DNA of 64,000 nt, from positions 1 to 64,000 of the forward strand of contig NZ_BJNW01000015.1 of assembly GCF_006539885.1 (NCBI RefSeq), given 5' to 3'. The DNA comes from Kocuria varians. GTDB lineage: Bacteria > Actinomycetota > Actinomycetes > Actinomycetales > Micrococcaceae. The position numbers and the translations under genes were made by a program. The notes below the pieces were generated by a model, which worked only from the letters and a program-made list of their open reading frames with translations, made no database searches and had not been told where the DNA came from. Below are positions 7,554 through 16,931 of the stretch, in pieces; within the stretch, counting starts at the first letter, position 1, and every line of letters begins with the position of its first letter.

Positions 7554-8435
7554 ATGCGAACCAAGCGTCTGATCCCCCTCGTCCTGGCCACCACCCTGGG
7601 CCTGACCCTGACGGCGTGCGGTGGCGGTTCCGACAACTCGGACCCGGCCGCGGACGGCAAGATCACCATCGGCATCGTGGGCGCCACCCCCGTGCAGGAC
7701 GCCTTCAAGGAGGTGGCCGCCAAGAACGACGTCACGGTCGAGTTCGTGGACTTCAGCGACTACAGCCAGCCGAACCCCGCCCTGAAGAGCGGCGACATCG
7801 ACATGAACTGGTTCCAGCACATCGCGTACCTCGCGGACTACAACAACAACTCCGGGGACGACATCACCCCCGTGGGTTCCACGTCCATCTTCCCGCTGGG
7901 CCTGTACTCCAAGTCCACCACGTCCGTCGCGGACTTCAAGCAGGGTGACGAGATCGCCGTGCCCAACGACTCGATCAACCTCTCGCGCTCCCTGAACCTG
8001 CTCAAGCAGCAGAACCTGGTGAGCTTCACCAAGGACACGATCGCCCCCACCGAGCAGGACATCGACACCGCCAAGTCCAAGGTCAAGGTGCGCCCGGTCT
8101 CCGCCGAGCAGACCGTGCTGTCCATGGACTCGGTGGCCGGCTCCGTGGTCAACAACGACTTCCTGGACCGTGCGAAGCTCGAGCCCAAGGACGCCCTGGC
8201 GCAGGACGACCCCACCGCCGACAGCGCCAAGGTCTACGACAACCTCTTCGCCGCCACCTCCGCCAACGCGGACAACGAGACGCTGAAGAAAGTCGCGAGC
8301 TTCTACTACGACGACAAGGTCCTGGAGGCCGAGAAGAAGGAGACCAAGGGCACCGCGGTCCCCACCAAGGTGGACCAGCAGGAGCTGAAGGATCTCCTCG
8401 ACCGGTACGCGAAGGACCTCAAGGACCAGAAGTGA
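7554..8435 (+). CDS. metQ: Methionine ABC transporter substrate-binding lipoprotein
   Basis: Captures methionine outside the membrane for the MetNI transporter. The 293-residue protein begins with a lipoprotein signal peptide ending in LTLTAC (Cys at about 22), then a Gly/Ser linker and the NlpA/MetQ binding domain starting at ITIGIVGATP (about 38). Conserved stretches include DFSDYSQPNPAL and GDIDMNWFQHIAYL (about 64-90). ATG 7554 follows GGAAAGG; an upstream in-frame start at 7500 would add a non-signal sequence. It overlaps metN by 4 bases. Confidence 0.95.
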   Translation: MRTKRLIPLVLATTLGLTLTACGGGSDNSDPAADGKITIGIVGATPVQDAFKEVAAKNDVTVEFVDFSDYSQPNPALKSGDIDMNWFQHIAYLADYNNNSGDDITPVGSTSIFPLGLYSKSTTSVADFKQGDEIAVPNDSINLSRSLNLLKQQNLVSFTKDTIAPTEQDIDTAKSKVKVRPVSAEQTVLSMDSVAGSVVNNDFLDRAKLEPKDALAQDDPTADSAKVYDNLFAATSANADNETLKKVASFYYDDKVLEAEKKETKGTAVPTKVDQQELKDLLDRYAKDLKDQK

Positions 8436-9487
8436 GCCAGCACGCAGCGACCGGGGACACCCTGGTCAGTTTCCGCGACGTCAGCAAGGTCTTCAGCGTC
8501 GGGCCCAAGCGCAGGGCCCGGGAGGTCACCGCGGTGGACGCGGTCTCCCTGGAGATCCGGCGCGGTGAGATCTTCGCCGTGATCGGGTACTCGGGGGCGG
8601 GCAAGTCCACCCTGGTGCGGCTGATCAACGGCCTCGAGACCACGTCCTCCGGGACGCTCGAGGTCGCCGGTCAGCAGGTCAGCGGGCGCACCGAGTCGCA
8701 GCTCGCGTCCGTGCGCCACAACATCGGCATGATCTTCCAGCAGTTCAACCTCTTCACGTCGCGCACCGTGGCCGGGAACATCGAGTACCCGCTGCGCCGC
8801 GCGGGGTGGAAGGCGGAGGACCGCAAGGCCCGCGTGAAGGAGCTCCTCGAGTTCGTGGGGCTCACCGAGCGGGCCGGGAACTACCCCGAGCAGCTCTCCG
8901 GGGGGCAGAAGCAGCGCGTGGGCATCGCCCGTGCACTGGCGTCCAACCCGGAGCTGCTGCTCGCGGACGAGTCCACCTCCGCGCTGGACCCCGAGACCAC
9001 CCAGGAGGTCCTGGGCCTGCTCCGGCGCGTGAACCGGGAGCTCGGGATCACCATCGTGCTGATCACCCACGAGATGGACGTGGTGCGCGCGATCGCGGAC
9101 CGCGTGGCCGTGATGGACAGCGGCCGCGTGGTGGAGGTCGGGACCACGGCGGAGGTCTTCGCACACCCCAGGGCGGAGACCACGCGCAAGTTCGTGGGCT
9201 CGGTGATGCACACCGTGCCGAACCACGCCGAGATCGAGAAGCTGCGCCGTGAGCACCCGGGCCGACTGGTCATGGTGGACGTGCGGGACGAGAACCGGAT
9301 CGGCGAGGTGCTCTCGGACGCCGCCCGCGAGGACGTGCGCTTCAACATCGCGTTCGGGGGGATCTCGATCCTCCAGTCGCAGTCCTTCGGGACGCTCACG
9401 CTCTCGCTCACGGGCCCCGCGCCCGCGGTGGAGCGGACCGTCGAGGCCCTCAGTGTCATCACCAAGGTGCAGGAGGTGGAGCAGTAA
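8432..9487 (+). CDS. metN: Methionine ABC transporter ATP-binding protein
   Basis: ATPase of the methionine importer. In 351 residues the ABC domain shows Walker A (GYSGAGKST, about 53-61), the signature LSGGQKQR (about 154-161) and Walker B with [12 protein letters not shown] (about 175-186). The last 80 residues form the NIL regulatory domain that binds methionine and inhibits transport. The GTG start sits in a GTGA overlap with metQ, and the stop overlaps metI by one base, so the three genes are translated as a unit. Confidence 0.95.
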   Translation: MSQHAATGDTLVSFRDVSKVFSVGPKRRAREVTAVDAVSLEIRRGEIFAVIGYSGAGKSTLVRLINGLETTSSGTLEVAGQQVSGRTESQLASVRHNIGMIFQQFNLFTSRTVAGNIEYPLRRAGWKAEDRKARVKELLEFVGLTERAGNYPEQLSGGQKQRVGIARALASNPELLLADESTSALDPETTQEVLGLLRRVNRELGITIVLITHEMDVVRAIADRVAVMDSGRVVEVGTTAEVFAHPRAETTRKFVGSVMHTVPNHAEIEKLRREHPGRLVMVDVRDENRIGEVLSDAAREDVRFNIAFGGISILQSQSFGTLTLSLTGPAPAVERTVEALSVITKVQEVEQ

Positions 9488-10143
9488 TGGAGTGGTCCGC
9501 ACTGGCACCGCAGCTGCTGAGCGCAACGGGTCAGACGCTCTACATGGTCGCCGTGACCCTGGTCCTGGCCGGGCTGATCGGCCTGGCCGTGGGCATGGGG
9601 CTCTACGTGACCCGCCGGGGCAGCATCATGGAGAACAGCGTGGTCTTCACCGTGCTGAACCTCCTGGTGAACTTCGTCCGACCGATCCCGTTCATCATCC
9701 TGCTCGCCGCCCTGGGCAAGGTCACGGAGGAGGTGGTGGGCTCCCGGCTGGGGCCCAACGCCGCGATCTTCGCCATGACCATCGGCGCCACGTTCGCCGT
9801 GGCGCGCATCGTGGAGCAGAACCTCATGACCGTGGACCCCGGCGTGATCGAGGCCGCCCGGTCCATGGGCGTGTCACGGTGGAAGATCATCACCACCGTG
9901 ATCATCCCCGAGGCCATGGGACCGCTGGTCCTGGGCTACACGTTCCTCGTCATCGGCATCACGGACATGTCCGCGATGGCCGGCGCGATCGGGGCCGGCG
10001 GGCTGGGCGACTTCGCCCTGCGCCTGGGCTACCAGCGCTTCAACGACCAGGTCACGTGGGCCGCGGTGATCGTGATCATCATCCTGGTCCAGCTCGTGCA
10101 GTTCTTCGGCAACTGGCTGGCGCGCAGGATCATGCGCCGCTGA
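9487..10143 (+). CDS. metI: Methionine ABC transporter permease
   Basis: Membrane channel of the importer. The 218-residue protein has five membrane segments and the permease EAA loop ([19 protein letters not shown], about residues 120-138), which contacts MetN. The C-terminal half includes the [19 protein letters not shown] stretch typical of MetI. It is the last gene of the metQNI operon and is followed by a strong terminator. Confidence 0.95.
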   Translation: MEWSALAPQLLSATGQTLYMVAVTLVLAGLIGLAVGMGLYVTRRGSIMENSVVFTVLNLLVNFVRPIPFIILLAALGKVTEEVVGSRLGPNAAIFAMTIGATFAVARIVEQNLMTVDPGVIEAARSMGVSRWKIITTVIIPEAMGPLVLGYTFLVIGITDMSAMAGAIGAGGLGDFALRLGYQRFNDQVTWAAVIVIIILVQLVQFFGNWLARRIMRR

Positions 10144-10164
10144 TCTGCCGGTTCCCCACGACGA

Positions 10165-10202
10165 CGACGCCCCCGCCCGCCTCCGCGCGGCCGGGGGCGT
10201 CG
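10165..10202 (+). terminator. Terminator after metI
   Basis: An 11-pair perfect stem (10165-10175 with 10192-10202) around a 16-base loop, 22 bases after the metI stop codon. Confidence 0.75.
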
Positions 10203-10322
10203 CGCTGTCCGCCGGGTCACTCCCGGCTGCCGCGCGTCGGAGGAGTGGGGCACAATGGGGGAAGTGTTTTCCGCGGGGCGCGCGTCACGGGCCCCGTACG
10301 CCAAATTCCCTGGAGGAAATTC

Positions 10323-11489
10323 GTGACCTCGGTCAACCTCGGCATGCCGGCAGCACCCCAGCCGGTGCTCTCACCCCGGCGCGCCACGCGTCAGATCCGT
10401 GTGGGATCGGTGGGCGTGGGCTCGGAGAGCCCCATCAGCGTCCAGTCGATGACCACCACTCCCACCACGAACATCAACGCGACCCTGCAGCAGATCGCGG
10501 AGCTCAACGCCGCCGGCTGCGACATCGTTCGCGTGGCGTGCCCGTCCCAGGACGACGCCGACGCCCTGCCGATCATCGCCATGAAGTCCCCGATCCCCGT
10601 GATCGCGGACATCCACTTCCAGCCCAAGTACGTGTACGCGGCCATCGACGCCGGGTGCGCGGGCGTGCGCGTGAACCCGGGCAACATCCGCAAGTTCGAC
10701 GACCAGATCGAGGGCATCTCCCGTGCGGCGGAGGCGGCGGGCGTGTCCATCCGCATCGGTGTGAACGCGGGCTCCCTGGACAAGCGGCTGCTGCAGAAGT
10801 ACGGCAAGGCCACCCCGGAGGCGCTCATGGAGTCCGCCGTGTGGGAGGCCTCGCTGTTCGAGCAGCACGACTTCCACGACTTCAAGATCTCGGTCAAGCA
10901 CAACGACCCCGTGACCATGGTCAAGGCCTACCAGCTGCTCGCCGAGCGCGGGGACTGGCCCCTGCACCTGGGCGTCACGGAGGCCGGTCCCGCGCTGCAG
11001 GGCACGGTGAAGTCCGCCACCGCGTTCGGCATCCTGCTCTCGCAGGGCATCGGCGACACGATCCGCGTCTCCCTCTCCGCACCTCCCGTGGAGGAGGTCA
11101 AGGTGGGCAACCAGATCCTGCAGTCCCTCGGGCTGCGGCCGCGCAAGCTCGAGATCGTCTCCTGCCCGTCCTGCGGGCGCGCCCAGGTGGACGTCTACAA
11201 GCTCGCGGAGGAGGTCAACGAGGGGCTCGCGCACCTCACGGTGCCGCTGCGCGTGGCCGTCATGGGCTGCGTCGTCAACGGGCCCGGGGAGGCGCGCGAG
11301 GCGGACCTCGGCGTGGCCTCGGGCAACGGCAAGGGTCAGATCTTCGTTCGGGGCGAGGTCATCAAGACCGTGCCGGAGGACCAGATCGTGGAGACCCTGC
11401 TCGCCCAGGCCAACGAGATGGCCGAGGAGATGGGTGTGGACGAGAACGGCGACGTCGTCGAGGGCGCCCCGGTCGTGACCGCCGGGTGA
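10323..11489 (+). CDS. ispG: 4-hydroxy-3-methylbut-2-enyl diphosphate synthase
   Basis: The 4Fe-4S enzyme converting MEcPP to HMBPP, late in the MEP pathway. The 388-residue protein has the N-terminal barrel ([10 protein letters not shown] near residue 40; [14 protein letters not shown]) and the C-terminal cluster domain with CPSCGR (about 281) and [10 protein letters not shown] (about 317), supplying the cluster cysteines and the catalytic Glu. The GTG at 10323 is preceded by GGAGG at 6 bases, and the protein length from here is normal. It overlaps the next gene by 4 bases (GTGA). In many actinomycetes an M50 protease gene lies between dxr and ispG; here metQNI takes that place. Confidence 0.95.
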   Translation: MTSVNLGMPAAPQPVLSPRRATRQIRVGSVGVGSESPISVQSMTTTPTTNINATLQQIAELNAAGCDIVRVACPSQDDADALPIIAMKSPIPVIADIHFQPKYVYAAIDAGCAGVRVNPGNIRKFDDQIEGISRAAEAAGVSIRIGVNAGSLDKRLLQKYGKATPEALMESAVWEASLFEQHDFHDFKISVKHNDPVTMVKAYQLLAERGDWPLHLGVTEAGPALQGTVKSATAFGILLSQGIGDTIRVSLSAPPVEEVKVGNQILQSLGLRPRKLEIVSCPSCGRAQVDVYKLAEEVNEGLAHLTVPLRVAVMGCVVNGPGEAREADLGVASGNGKGQIFVRGEVIKTVPEDQIVETLLAQANEMAEEMGVDENGDVVEGAPVVTAG

Positions 11490-12343
11490 CCCGCCGTCGC
11501 GGCCCGAGGGTGCTGGCCCCCGCTGCGGTGGGACGGGAGGAGCTCTCGGAGCTCCTCGACGAGCACGCCGTGTCCTCGGTGTTCGTGGCGGGCCACGTGG
11601 ACCGCATGCGCTCCGGGGGCGGTAGAACGCCCCCGGTCTTCGGCGTCGCGGACGAGCGAGGCCGCCTCGCAGGGGCCTGCTGGGTGGGAACCAACGTGGT
11701 GCCCGTGGTCCTGGACGAGACCGGCACGCGGCTGATGGCGGACGTGCTGCTGCGCGGCGGCCCGCGGTTCGCCTCGTTCTTCGGCCCCGCAGCACCCGTG
11801 CTGGGGCTGTGGGACCGGGTGCGTCCCACGTGGCCCGCACCCTTCGCGGTCCGGGCGCACCAGCCCCTGCTCGTGATGCGGGAGGAGCCCTCGCCCGAGG
11901 TGCTGGACGGCCCGGCGTCGGGCGTGCGCTGGGGACTCCCGGAGGAGTTCGACCGCGTCCTGCCCGCGGCGGTGGCCATGTTCACCGAGGAGGTGGGCTA
12001 CTCGCCAATGACCAGCGGCGCCGAGGGCTACCGGCAGCGCGTCCGCTCGCTGCTGCGCGAGGAGCGCACGGCGGTGCTGTGCAACCGCGCGGGGGAGGTC
12101 GTTTTCAAGGCGGACATCGGTTCCCAGCACGGCGAGGTGTGCCAGATCCAGGGTGTGTGGGTGGACCCCCGCTACCGCGGTCGAGGCCTGGCCGTGCCGT
12201 GCATGGCGGCCACCGTGGCCCTGGCCCGCCGGCGCACCCCGGTGGTGAGCCTCTACGTGAACTCGTTCAATGCCGCAGCTCTCGCGACCTACCGCCACGT
12301 GGGCTTCCGGGAGGACGGGGAATTCGCCACGGTCCTGATGTGA
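11486..12343 (+). CDS. GNAT-family acetyltransferase with N-terminal DUF4081-like domain
   Basis: A 285-residue acyl-CoA acyltransferase of unknown substrate. The C-terminal half is a GNAT domain: [17 protein letters not shown] (about 215-231) holds the RxxGxG/A acetyl-CoA loop, and [19 protein letters not shown] (about 253-271) is the typical last strand and helix. The N-terminal half resembles the DUF4081 domain found with GNAT in actinomycetes. Its GTG overlaps the ispG stop codon, and the ispG-GNAT-proS order is common in this phylum, but no link to isoprenoids is established. Confidence 0.85.
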   Translation: MTRRRGPRVLAPAAVGREELSELLDEHAVSSVFVAGHVDRMRSGGGRTPPVFGVADERGRLAGACWVGTNVVPVVLDETGTRLMADVLLRGGPRFASFFGPAAPVLGLWDRVRPTWPAPFAVRAHQPLLVMREEPSPEVLDGPASGVRWGLPEEFDRVLPAAVAMFTEEVGYSPMTSGAEGYRQRVRSLLREERTAVLCNRAGEVVFKADIGSQHGEVCQIQGVWVDPRYRGRGLAVPCMAATVALARRRTPVVSLYVNSFNAAALATYRHVGFREDGEFATVLM

Positions 12344-12368
12344 GCCCCGGGTGCCCGTCCCGCAGCGA

Positions 12369-12374
12369 TACACT
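12369..12374 (+). promoter_or_regulatory. Candidate -10 element for proS
   Basis: TACACT in the 88-base gap before proS, giving a leader of about 50 bases. A second hexamer, TAGGAC at 12420-12425, ends 6 bases before the GTG and would give a leaderless message, but its last base departs from TANNNT. Confidence 0.35.
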
Positions 12375-12431
12375 CGCGGGAGACACCCATTGCCCAGATC
12401 GGCCCGTTCCCCGGGCGGTTAGGACCTTTTC

Positions 12432-14249
12432 GTGGCGCTTCGCCTGAGCTCCCTTTTCCTGCGCACCCTGCGCGAAGACCCCGTGGACGCGGACGTGGAC
12501 AGCCACAAGCTGCTCGTGCGCGCCGGCTACATCCGCCGTGCGGCGCCGGGCATCTACACCTGGCTGCCGCTCGGCCTCTCGGTGCTGCGCCGGGTCGAGG
12601 GCATCGTGCGCGAGGAGATGGACGCGATCGGCGCGCAGGAGGTGCACTTCCCGGCGCTGCTGCCGCGCGAGCCCTACGAGACCACCAACCGGTGGACCGA
12701 GTACGGCGAGAACCTCTTCCGGCTGCAGGACCGCAAGGGCGCGGACTATCTCCTGGCACCCACGCACGAGGAGATGTTCACGCTGCTGGTCAAGGACATG
12801 TACTCGTCCTACAAGGACCTGCCCGTCTCCCTCTACCAGATCCAGACCAAGTACCGGGACGAGGCCCGCCCCCGGGCCGGGCTGCTGCGCGGGCGCGAGT
12901 TCATCATGAAGGACTCCTACTCCTTCGACGTCGACGACGCCGGGCTGGACGAGTCCTACGCCAAGCACCGCGCGGCGTACGTGCGGATCTTCGAGCGCCT
13001 GGGCCTGCCCGTGGTCGCCGTGTCCGCGACCTCCGGGGCCATGGGCGGCTCGCGCTCCGAGGAGTTCATGCACCCCTCGGAGGTCGGGGAGGACACGTTC
13101 GTGCGCTCCGCCGGTGGCTTCGCGGCGAACGTCGAGGCCGTGACCACGGTGGCCCCGGAAGCGATCGATGCCTCGGACGCCCCGGCCGCCCAGGTGCACC
13201 GCACCCCCTCGAGCCCGACGATCGACACGCTCGTGGAGCGCTCCAACGAGTTGCACCCGCGCGAGGGCGAGCCCTGGACCGCCGCGGACACCCTCAAAAA
13301 CGTCGTGCTCTCCGTGACGCTGCCGGAGGGCGGCAAACAGCTCGTGGCCGTGGGCGTTCCCGGGGACCGCGAGATCGACCTGAAGCGCGTGGAGGCGGGG
13401 ATCGGTGCGGCCCTCGGCATCGCGGGCGAGCCCGAGGTCGCCGCGGCCAGCGAGGAGGAACTGCGGGCCGTGCCCCAGCTCGTCAAGGGCTACATCGGTC
13501 CCGGCCTGAGCACGGACGAGCCCCTCCTGGGCGAGAAGTCCACCACCGGCATCCCGTTCTTCGTGGACCCCCGCGTGGTGCCGGGCAGCGCCTGGATCAC
13601 GGGCGCGAACCTCGCGGAGAGCCACGTCTACGGCCTCGTGGCCGGGCGCGACTTCACGTGGGACGGCACCCTGGAGGCCTGCGCCGTGCGCGCGGGCGAC
13701 GCGGCCCCGGACGGCTCGGGCCCGCTGGAGATCGCGCGCGGCATCGAGATGGGCCACGTGTTCCAGCTCGGCCGCAAGTACGCCGACTCCCTGGGCCTGA
13801 AGGTCCTCGACAGCAACGGCAAGCTCGTCACCGTGACCATGGGCTCCTACGGCATCGGCGTGACCCGTGCGCTCGCCGCCATCGCGGAGTACTACCACGA
13901 CGACAAGGGCCTGCTGTGGCCGCGCAACCTCAGCCCCGCGGACGTCCACGTGGTCGCCACGGGCAAGGGCGCGGAGGTGCTCGAGGCCGCCGAGGAGATC
14001 GTCGCGGAGCTAGAGTCCGCCGGGATCACCGTGATCTTCGACGACCGCCCCAAGGTCTCCCCGGGCGTGAAGTTCCGGGACGCCGAGCTGCTGGGCGTGC
14101 CCACGGTGCTCGTGGTGGGCCGCGGTCTGCAGGACGGGATGCTCGAGCTCAAGGACCGCGCGAGCGGCACGAGCCGGGACATCGCGCGCGACGCCGTCGT
14201 CGAGGAGCTCACGGCCGAGGTCCGCGGCACCGCGACCGGCTCCCGCTGA
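12432..14249 (+). CDS. proS: Prolyl-tRNA synthetase
   Basis: Charges tRNA-Pro. The 605-residue protein is the bacterial form with the inserted editing domain: class II motif 1 near residues 60-75, motif 2 in [19 protein letters not shown] (about 140-158), the editing insert from about 240 to 395 (including TLKNVVLSV, whose Lys is conserved for deacylating Ala-tRNA-Pro), motif 3 GSYGIGVTR (about 472-480) and the anticodon-binding domain at the C-terminus (about 500-590). GTG start; only a weak AGGA precedes it. Confidence 0.96.
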   Translation: MALRLSSLFLRTLREDPVDADVDSHKLLVRAGYIRRAAPGIYTWLPLGLSVLRRVEGIVREEMDAIGAQEVHFPALLPREPYETTNRWTEYGENLFRLQDRKGADYLLAPTHEEMFTLLVKDMYSSYKDLPVSLYQIQTKYRDEARPRAGLLRGREFIMKDSYSFDVDDAGLDESYAKHRAAYVRIFERLGLPVVAVSATSGAMGGSRSEEFMHPSEVGEDTFVRSAGGFAANVEAVTTVAPEAIDASDAPAAQVHRTPSSPTIDTLVERSNELHPREGEPWTAADTLKNVVLSVTLPEGGKQLVAVGVPGDREIDLKRVEAGIGAALGIAGEPEVAAASEEELRAVPQLVKGYIGPGLSTDEPLLGEKSTTGIPFFVDPRVVPGSAWITGANLAESHVYGLVAGRDFTWDGTLEACAVRAGDAAPDGSGPLEIARGIEMGHVFQLGRKYADSLGLKVLDSNGKLVTVTMGSYGIGVTRALAAIAEYYHDDKGLLWPRNLSPADVHVVATGKGAEVLEAAEEIVAELESAGITVIFDDRPKVSPGVKFRDAELLGVPTVLVVGRGLQDGMLELKDRASGTSRDIARDAVVEELTAEVRGTATGSR

Positions 14250-14271
14250 CCCACCGGGGTCTTTCTCCCTC

Positions 14272-15078
14272 GTGGATCTGTCCTTCCTCACCGGCTCCGG
14301 GTTCGACACCGCGACCCCGGGGCTGGTGACGCTGCTCGTCCTCACCGGCCTGGCGGCGGGGTTCATCGACGCCGTCGTGGGTGGCGGCGGGCTGCTGCAG
14401 CTGCCTGTGACCCTGATGATCCCGGGACTCACCCCGGTGCAGGCGCTCGCGACGAACAAAATGGGCTCGGTCTTCGGCACCGCGACCTCGGCGGTGACGT
14501 TCGCCCGCCGTATCCCTCCGGACCCGCGCACGGTGCTGCCCATGGCGCTCACCGCGTTCGTGGCCGCCGGCGCCGGTGCGGCGGTGGCCGCGCTGCTGCC
14601 GGCGGGGGTGTTCAAGCCGATCATCGTGGTCGCGCTCGTCGCCGTGCTGGCCTTCACGGTGGCGAAGCCCGCCATGGGGCGGGTGACCGAACTGCGCCAC
14701 ACTGGTGCAAGGCACTACGCGCTGGCCGTGCTGCTGGCGGCCGTGATCGGCTTCTACGACGGCGTCATGGGTCCCGGCACGGGATCGTTCCTGATCATCG
14801 GTCTGGTCTCGCTGCTGGGCTACAGCTTCCTCGAGGCCAGCGGCAAGGCCAAGATCGCGAACTTCGCCACCAACCTCGGGGCGCTGGTGGTCTTCGGCGC
14901 CCACGGCTCGATCCTGTGGGGGCTGGGGCTCGTGCTGGGGCTGAGCAACATGGCCGGCGGCTACGTGGGAGCGCGGACGGCCGTGGCGCGCGGCAACTCG
15001 TTCGTGCGCGTGGTGTTCTTCGTGGTCGTCTCGGTGCTGATCCTCAAACTCGGCTGGGACGTGCTGACGGGCCGCTGA
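14272..15078 (+). CDS. TSUP (TauE/SafE) family membrane exporter
   Basis: A 268-residue membrane protein of the sulfite/organosulfonate exporter family; the substrate is unknown. Two homologous halves are visible, each with the family glycine-rich turn: AGFIDAVVGGGGLLQLP (about 24-40) with ATNKMGSVFGT (about 61-71), and FYDGVMGPGTGSF (about 162-174) with ATNLGALVVFG (about 201-211). About eight membrane segments. GTG start with no strong ribosome binding site, 22 bases after proS, so co-transcription is plausible. A hairpin follows. Confidence 0.85.
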   Translation: MDLSFLTGSGFDTATPGLVTLLVLTGLAAGFIDAVVGGGGLLQLPVTLMIPGLTPVQALATNKMGSVFGTATSAVTFARRIPPDPRTVLPMALTAFVAAGAGAAVAALLPAGVFKPIIVVALVAVLAFTVAKPAMGRVTELRHTGARHYALAVLLAAVIGFYDGVMGPGTGSFLIIGLVSLLGYSFLEASGKAKIANFATNLGALVVFGAHGSILWGLGLVLGLSNMAGGYVGARTAVARGNSFVRVVFFVVVSVLILKLGWDVLTGR

Positions 15079-15121
15079 CCCTCCGCCGCGGCACCACCGG
15101 GCACGCAGGACGGGACGGTTG

Positions 15122-15146
15122 GGGCGGCGAAGGGGCGTTGCCGCCC
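15122..15146. terminator. Bidirectional terminator between convergent genes
   Basis: A 9-pair stem (15122-15130 with 15138-15146, one G-U pair) lies between the ends of the TSUP gene (+) and the unknown gene on the - strand, and could stop transcription from both sides. Confidence 0.5.
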
Positions 15147-15150
15147 GAGG

Positions 15151-16191
15151 TCAGTCCCGTCCGGGCAGGGCGGCGACGGGTTGCTCGGGGTCGAGCCGCT
15201 GCGCGTCGCGGGAGGTGCTGCGGAGGGCATCCCACCACCAGTCCCGTTCCTCGGGGGACGACGCCGCCACGGCTCGGACGACTGCCTCCGTCGCCTCGTG
15301 TTGGGCTTCGCCCGCGGCCGCGGCGGGGTCGCCGTGGAAGCCGGAGGGCAGTTCGTGCCGGGCGGCCACGGGAGGGGGATCGCACGACAGCAGCGGCGCG
15401 ACGGCGTCCTCCCGCAGCAGGTCCCGGCCGTGCGCCGAGGCGGCGGCCACGGCGTCCGCGGCCGCGCCGGGCGAGAGCCGGGCCTGTGCCGCTTCCGCGG
15501 TGAACGCGGCCCGGTCCAGCGCGGTGACGGCCGCGAGCTCGGTGGTCTCACACTCTGACGTGCGTAAGGGCGTGGGGGAGGCTGGTGCCTCCGGCGACGC
15601 CGCGGTGCTCGTCTTGTCCGTGCCCCGCGCGGACGAAGCCCCGGTGGAGTCCGAGTCCCCGGCCACCGCAGAATCATCTGACGACCCTGACGACCCTGAC
15701 GAACCGGGAGAGCCGTTCCCCGATGAGGCAGGGTCCTGAGCGGCCGAGTGGGAGGAGGTGCTGCCGGACGCGGTGACGCTCGCGGCCCACCAGGAGGCTG
15801 CCACGGAGGCCATCGTCGAGGCGAGGTCGCCGTCCTGCACGGTGCCGGCCTCCCGCCTGAGCTGGTCAGCGGCGTCATCCAGGGACGACACCGCGGGGGC
15901 GGCATTTCCTCGGTCCCCGAGCCTTCGGACCTGTGACGGCGTGGCCGCGGGGCCGAGCGCGTCCACCTGACGGTCCAGGGCGGTCCCGGGCAGCACCGAT
16001 GCGTCCGGGTGGAGGTCGGTGCGGACCGCCCGGGCGACGGACAGCGCACGGAGGCGGGCGGCGTCGTCGTCCGAGAGGGGGCGCCAGCGGGCCCAGAGGC
16101 CCACGGCCACCACGACCAGCAGGAGCGCGGCGAGGCAGGCGGCCAGCGCGCGCCATGCGCGGGGCCGGGCGGCGGACGGGCGACAACTCAC
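15151..16191 (-). CDS. Membrane-anchored or secreted protein of unknown function
   Basis: I do not recognise this 346-residue protein with certainty. It has a basic start, one hydrophobic helix (about residues 15-35: ALAACLAALLLVVVAVGLWA), a first extracellular part with Ala/Arg/Asp-rich helices, a low-complexity Ser/Gly/Asp/Ala linker (about 150-215), then a helical C-terminal domain of about 120 residues. In mycobacteria a DUF4439 ferritin-like gene occupies the same place between proS and rimP; a distant relation is possible, since the C-terminal part has the AAV-helix texture of that family, but this is inference. The GTG at 16191 has a perfect GGAGG 5 bases before it; an ATG at 16221 has none. 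Confidence 0.65.
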   Translation of the reverse strand: MSCRPSAARPRAWRALAACLAALLLVVVAVGLWARWRPLSDDDAARLRALSVARAVRTDLHPDASVLPGTALDRQVDALGPAATPSQVRRLGDRGNAAPAVSSLDDAADQLRREAGTVQDGDLASTMASVAASWWAASVTASGSTSSHSAAQDPASSGNGSPGSSGSSGSSDDSAVAGDSDSTGASSARGTDKTSTAASPEAPASPTPLRTSECETTELAAVTALDRAAFTAEAAQARLSPGAAADAVAAASAHGRDLLREDAVAPLLSCDPPPVAARHELPSGFHGDPAAAAGEAQHEATEAVVRAVAASSPEERDWWWDALRSTSRDAQRLDPEQPVAALPGRD

Positions 16192-16296
16192 GAATTCCTC
16201 CGGGGGACGGGTCTGCTCCATGATAGGGGGGGCACCGACGGGCAGACGGTGCCCGCCCACCACGAACGACCGCACAACGATCAGGAGACGTACCGC

Positions 16297-16788
16297 ATGA
16301 CATCGCAGGACGACGCCACCATCCGCGCCACCGTGGCCCCGGTGGTCGAGGCCGCCGGTCTCTTCCTCGAGGAGTGCGAGCTCACCGGAGCCGGCGGCAC
16401 GCGCACGCTGCGGGTGCTCGTGGACCTCCCGGACGGGACCGACGCCCTGGACCTGGACGGCGTGGCCGCGGTGGCCCGTGAGATCTCCGACGCCCTGGAC
16501 CGGGAGGACCCCGTTCCCGGGCCCCCGTACGAGCTGGAGGTCTCCACGCCCGGCGCCACCCGCCCGCTGGAGACGCCCCGGCACTGGCGCCGCAACGTGG
16601 GGCGGCTCGTGCGGATCCGCCCGCTCGAGGGGGAGCGCTACACCGCCCGGCTGCTCGAGGCGCACGAGGACCATGCGGTGCTGCAGCGCTCGCACCAGCC
16701 CAAGAAGGGGATGCCCGTGAAACTGCTGGACCCCGAGACCGTGCCCTACGAGACCGTGCGCGCGGCCCGGGTGGAGGTCGAGGTCTGA
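16297..16788 (+). CDS. rimP: Ribosome maturation factor RimP
   Basis: Needed for maturation of the 30S subunit. The 163-residue protein has the N-terminal RimP domain (FLEECELTGAGGTRTLRVLV, about 23-42; DLDGVAAVAREISDALD, about 52-68; YELEVSTPGATRPLE, about 77-91) and the C-terminal SH3-like domain. AGGAGA precedes the ATG at 16297 at good spacing; longer upstream readings are not supported. First gene of the rimP-nusA-ylxR-infB block. Confidence 0.93.
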   Translation: MTSQDDATIRATVAPVVEAAGLFLEECELTGAGGTRTLRVLVDLPDGTDALDLDGVAAVAREISDALDREDPVPGPPYELEVSTPGATRPLETPRHWRRNVGRLVRIRPLEGERYTARLLEAHEDHAVLQRSHQPKKGMPVKLLDPETVPYETVRAARVEVEV

Positions 16789-16931
16789 GCCCTGCCCGGT
16801 GGATGTACGATTACCGGAGAGAAGACGACGAACACCACGCAGCAGCGCACCGCACCCACCGTGCGGCGCGCTGTTTGGTTCCCGGCCCCATCCGGGCGGA
16901 ACCCCGCGCGGCGCGAGGGAAGGCGGGACAC

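Noticed and set aside
9249-10322. Long upstream extension of ispG reading through metN and metI in another frame.
   Set aside because: It overlaps two real transporter genes; the GTG at 10323 with GGAGG gives the family length.
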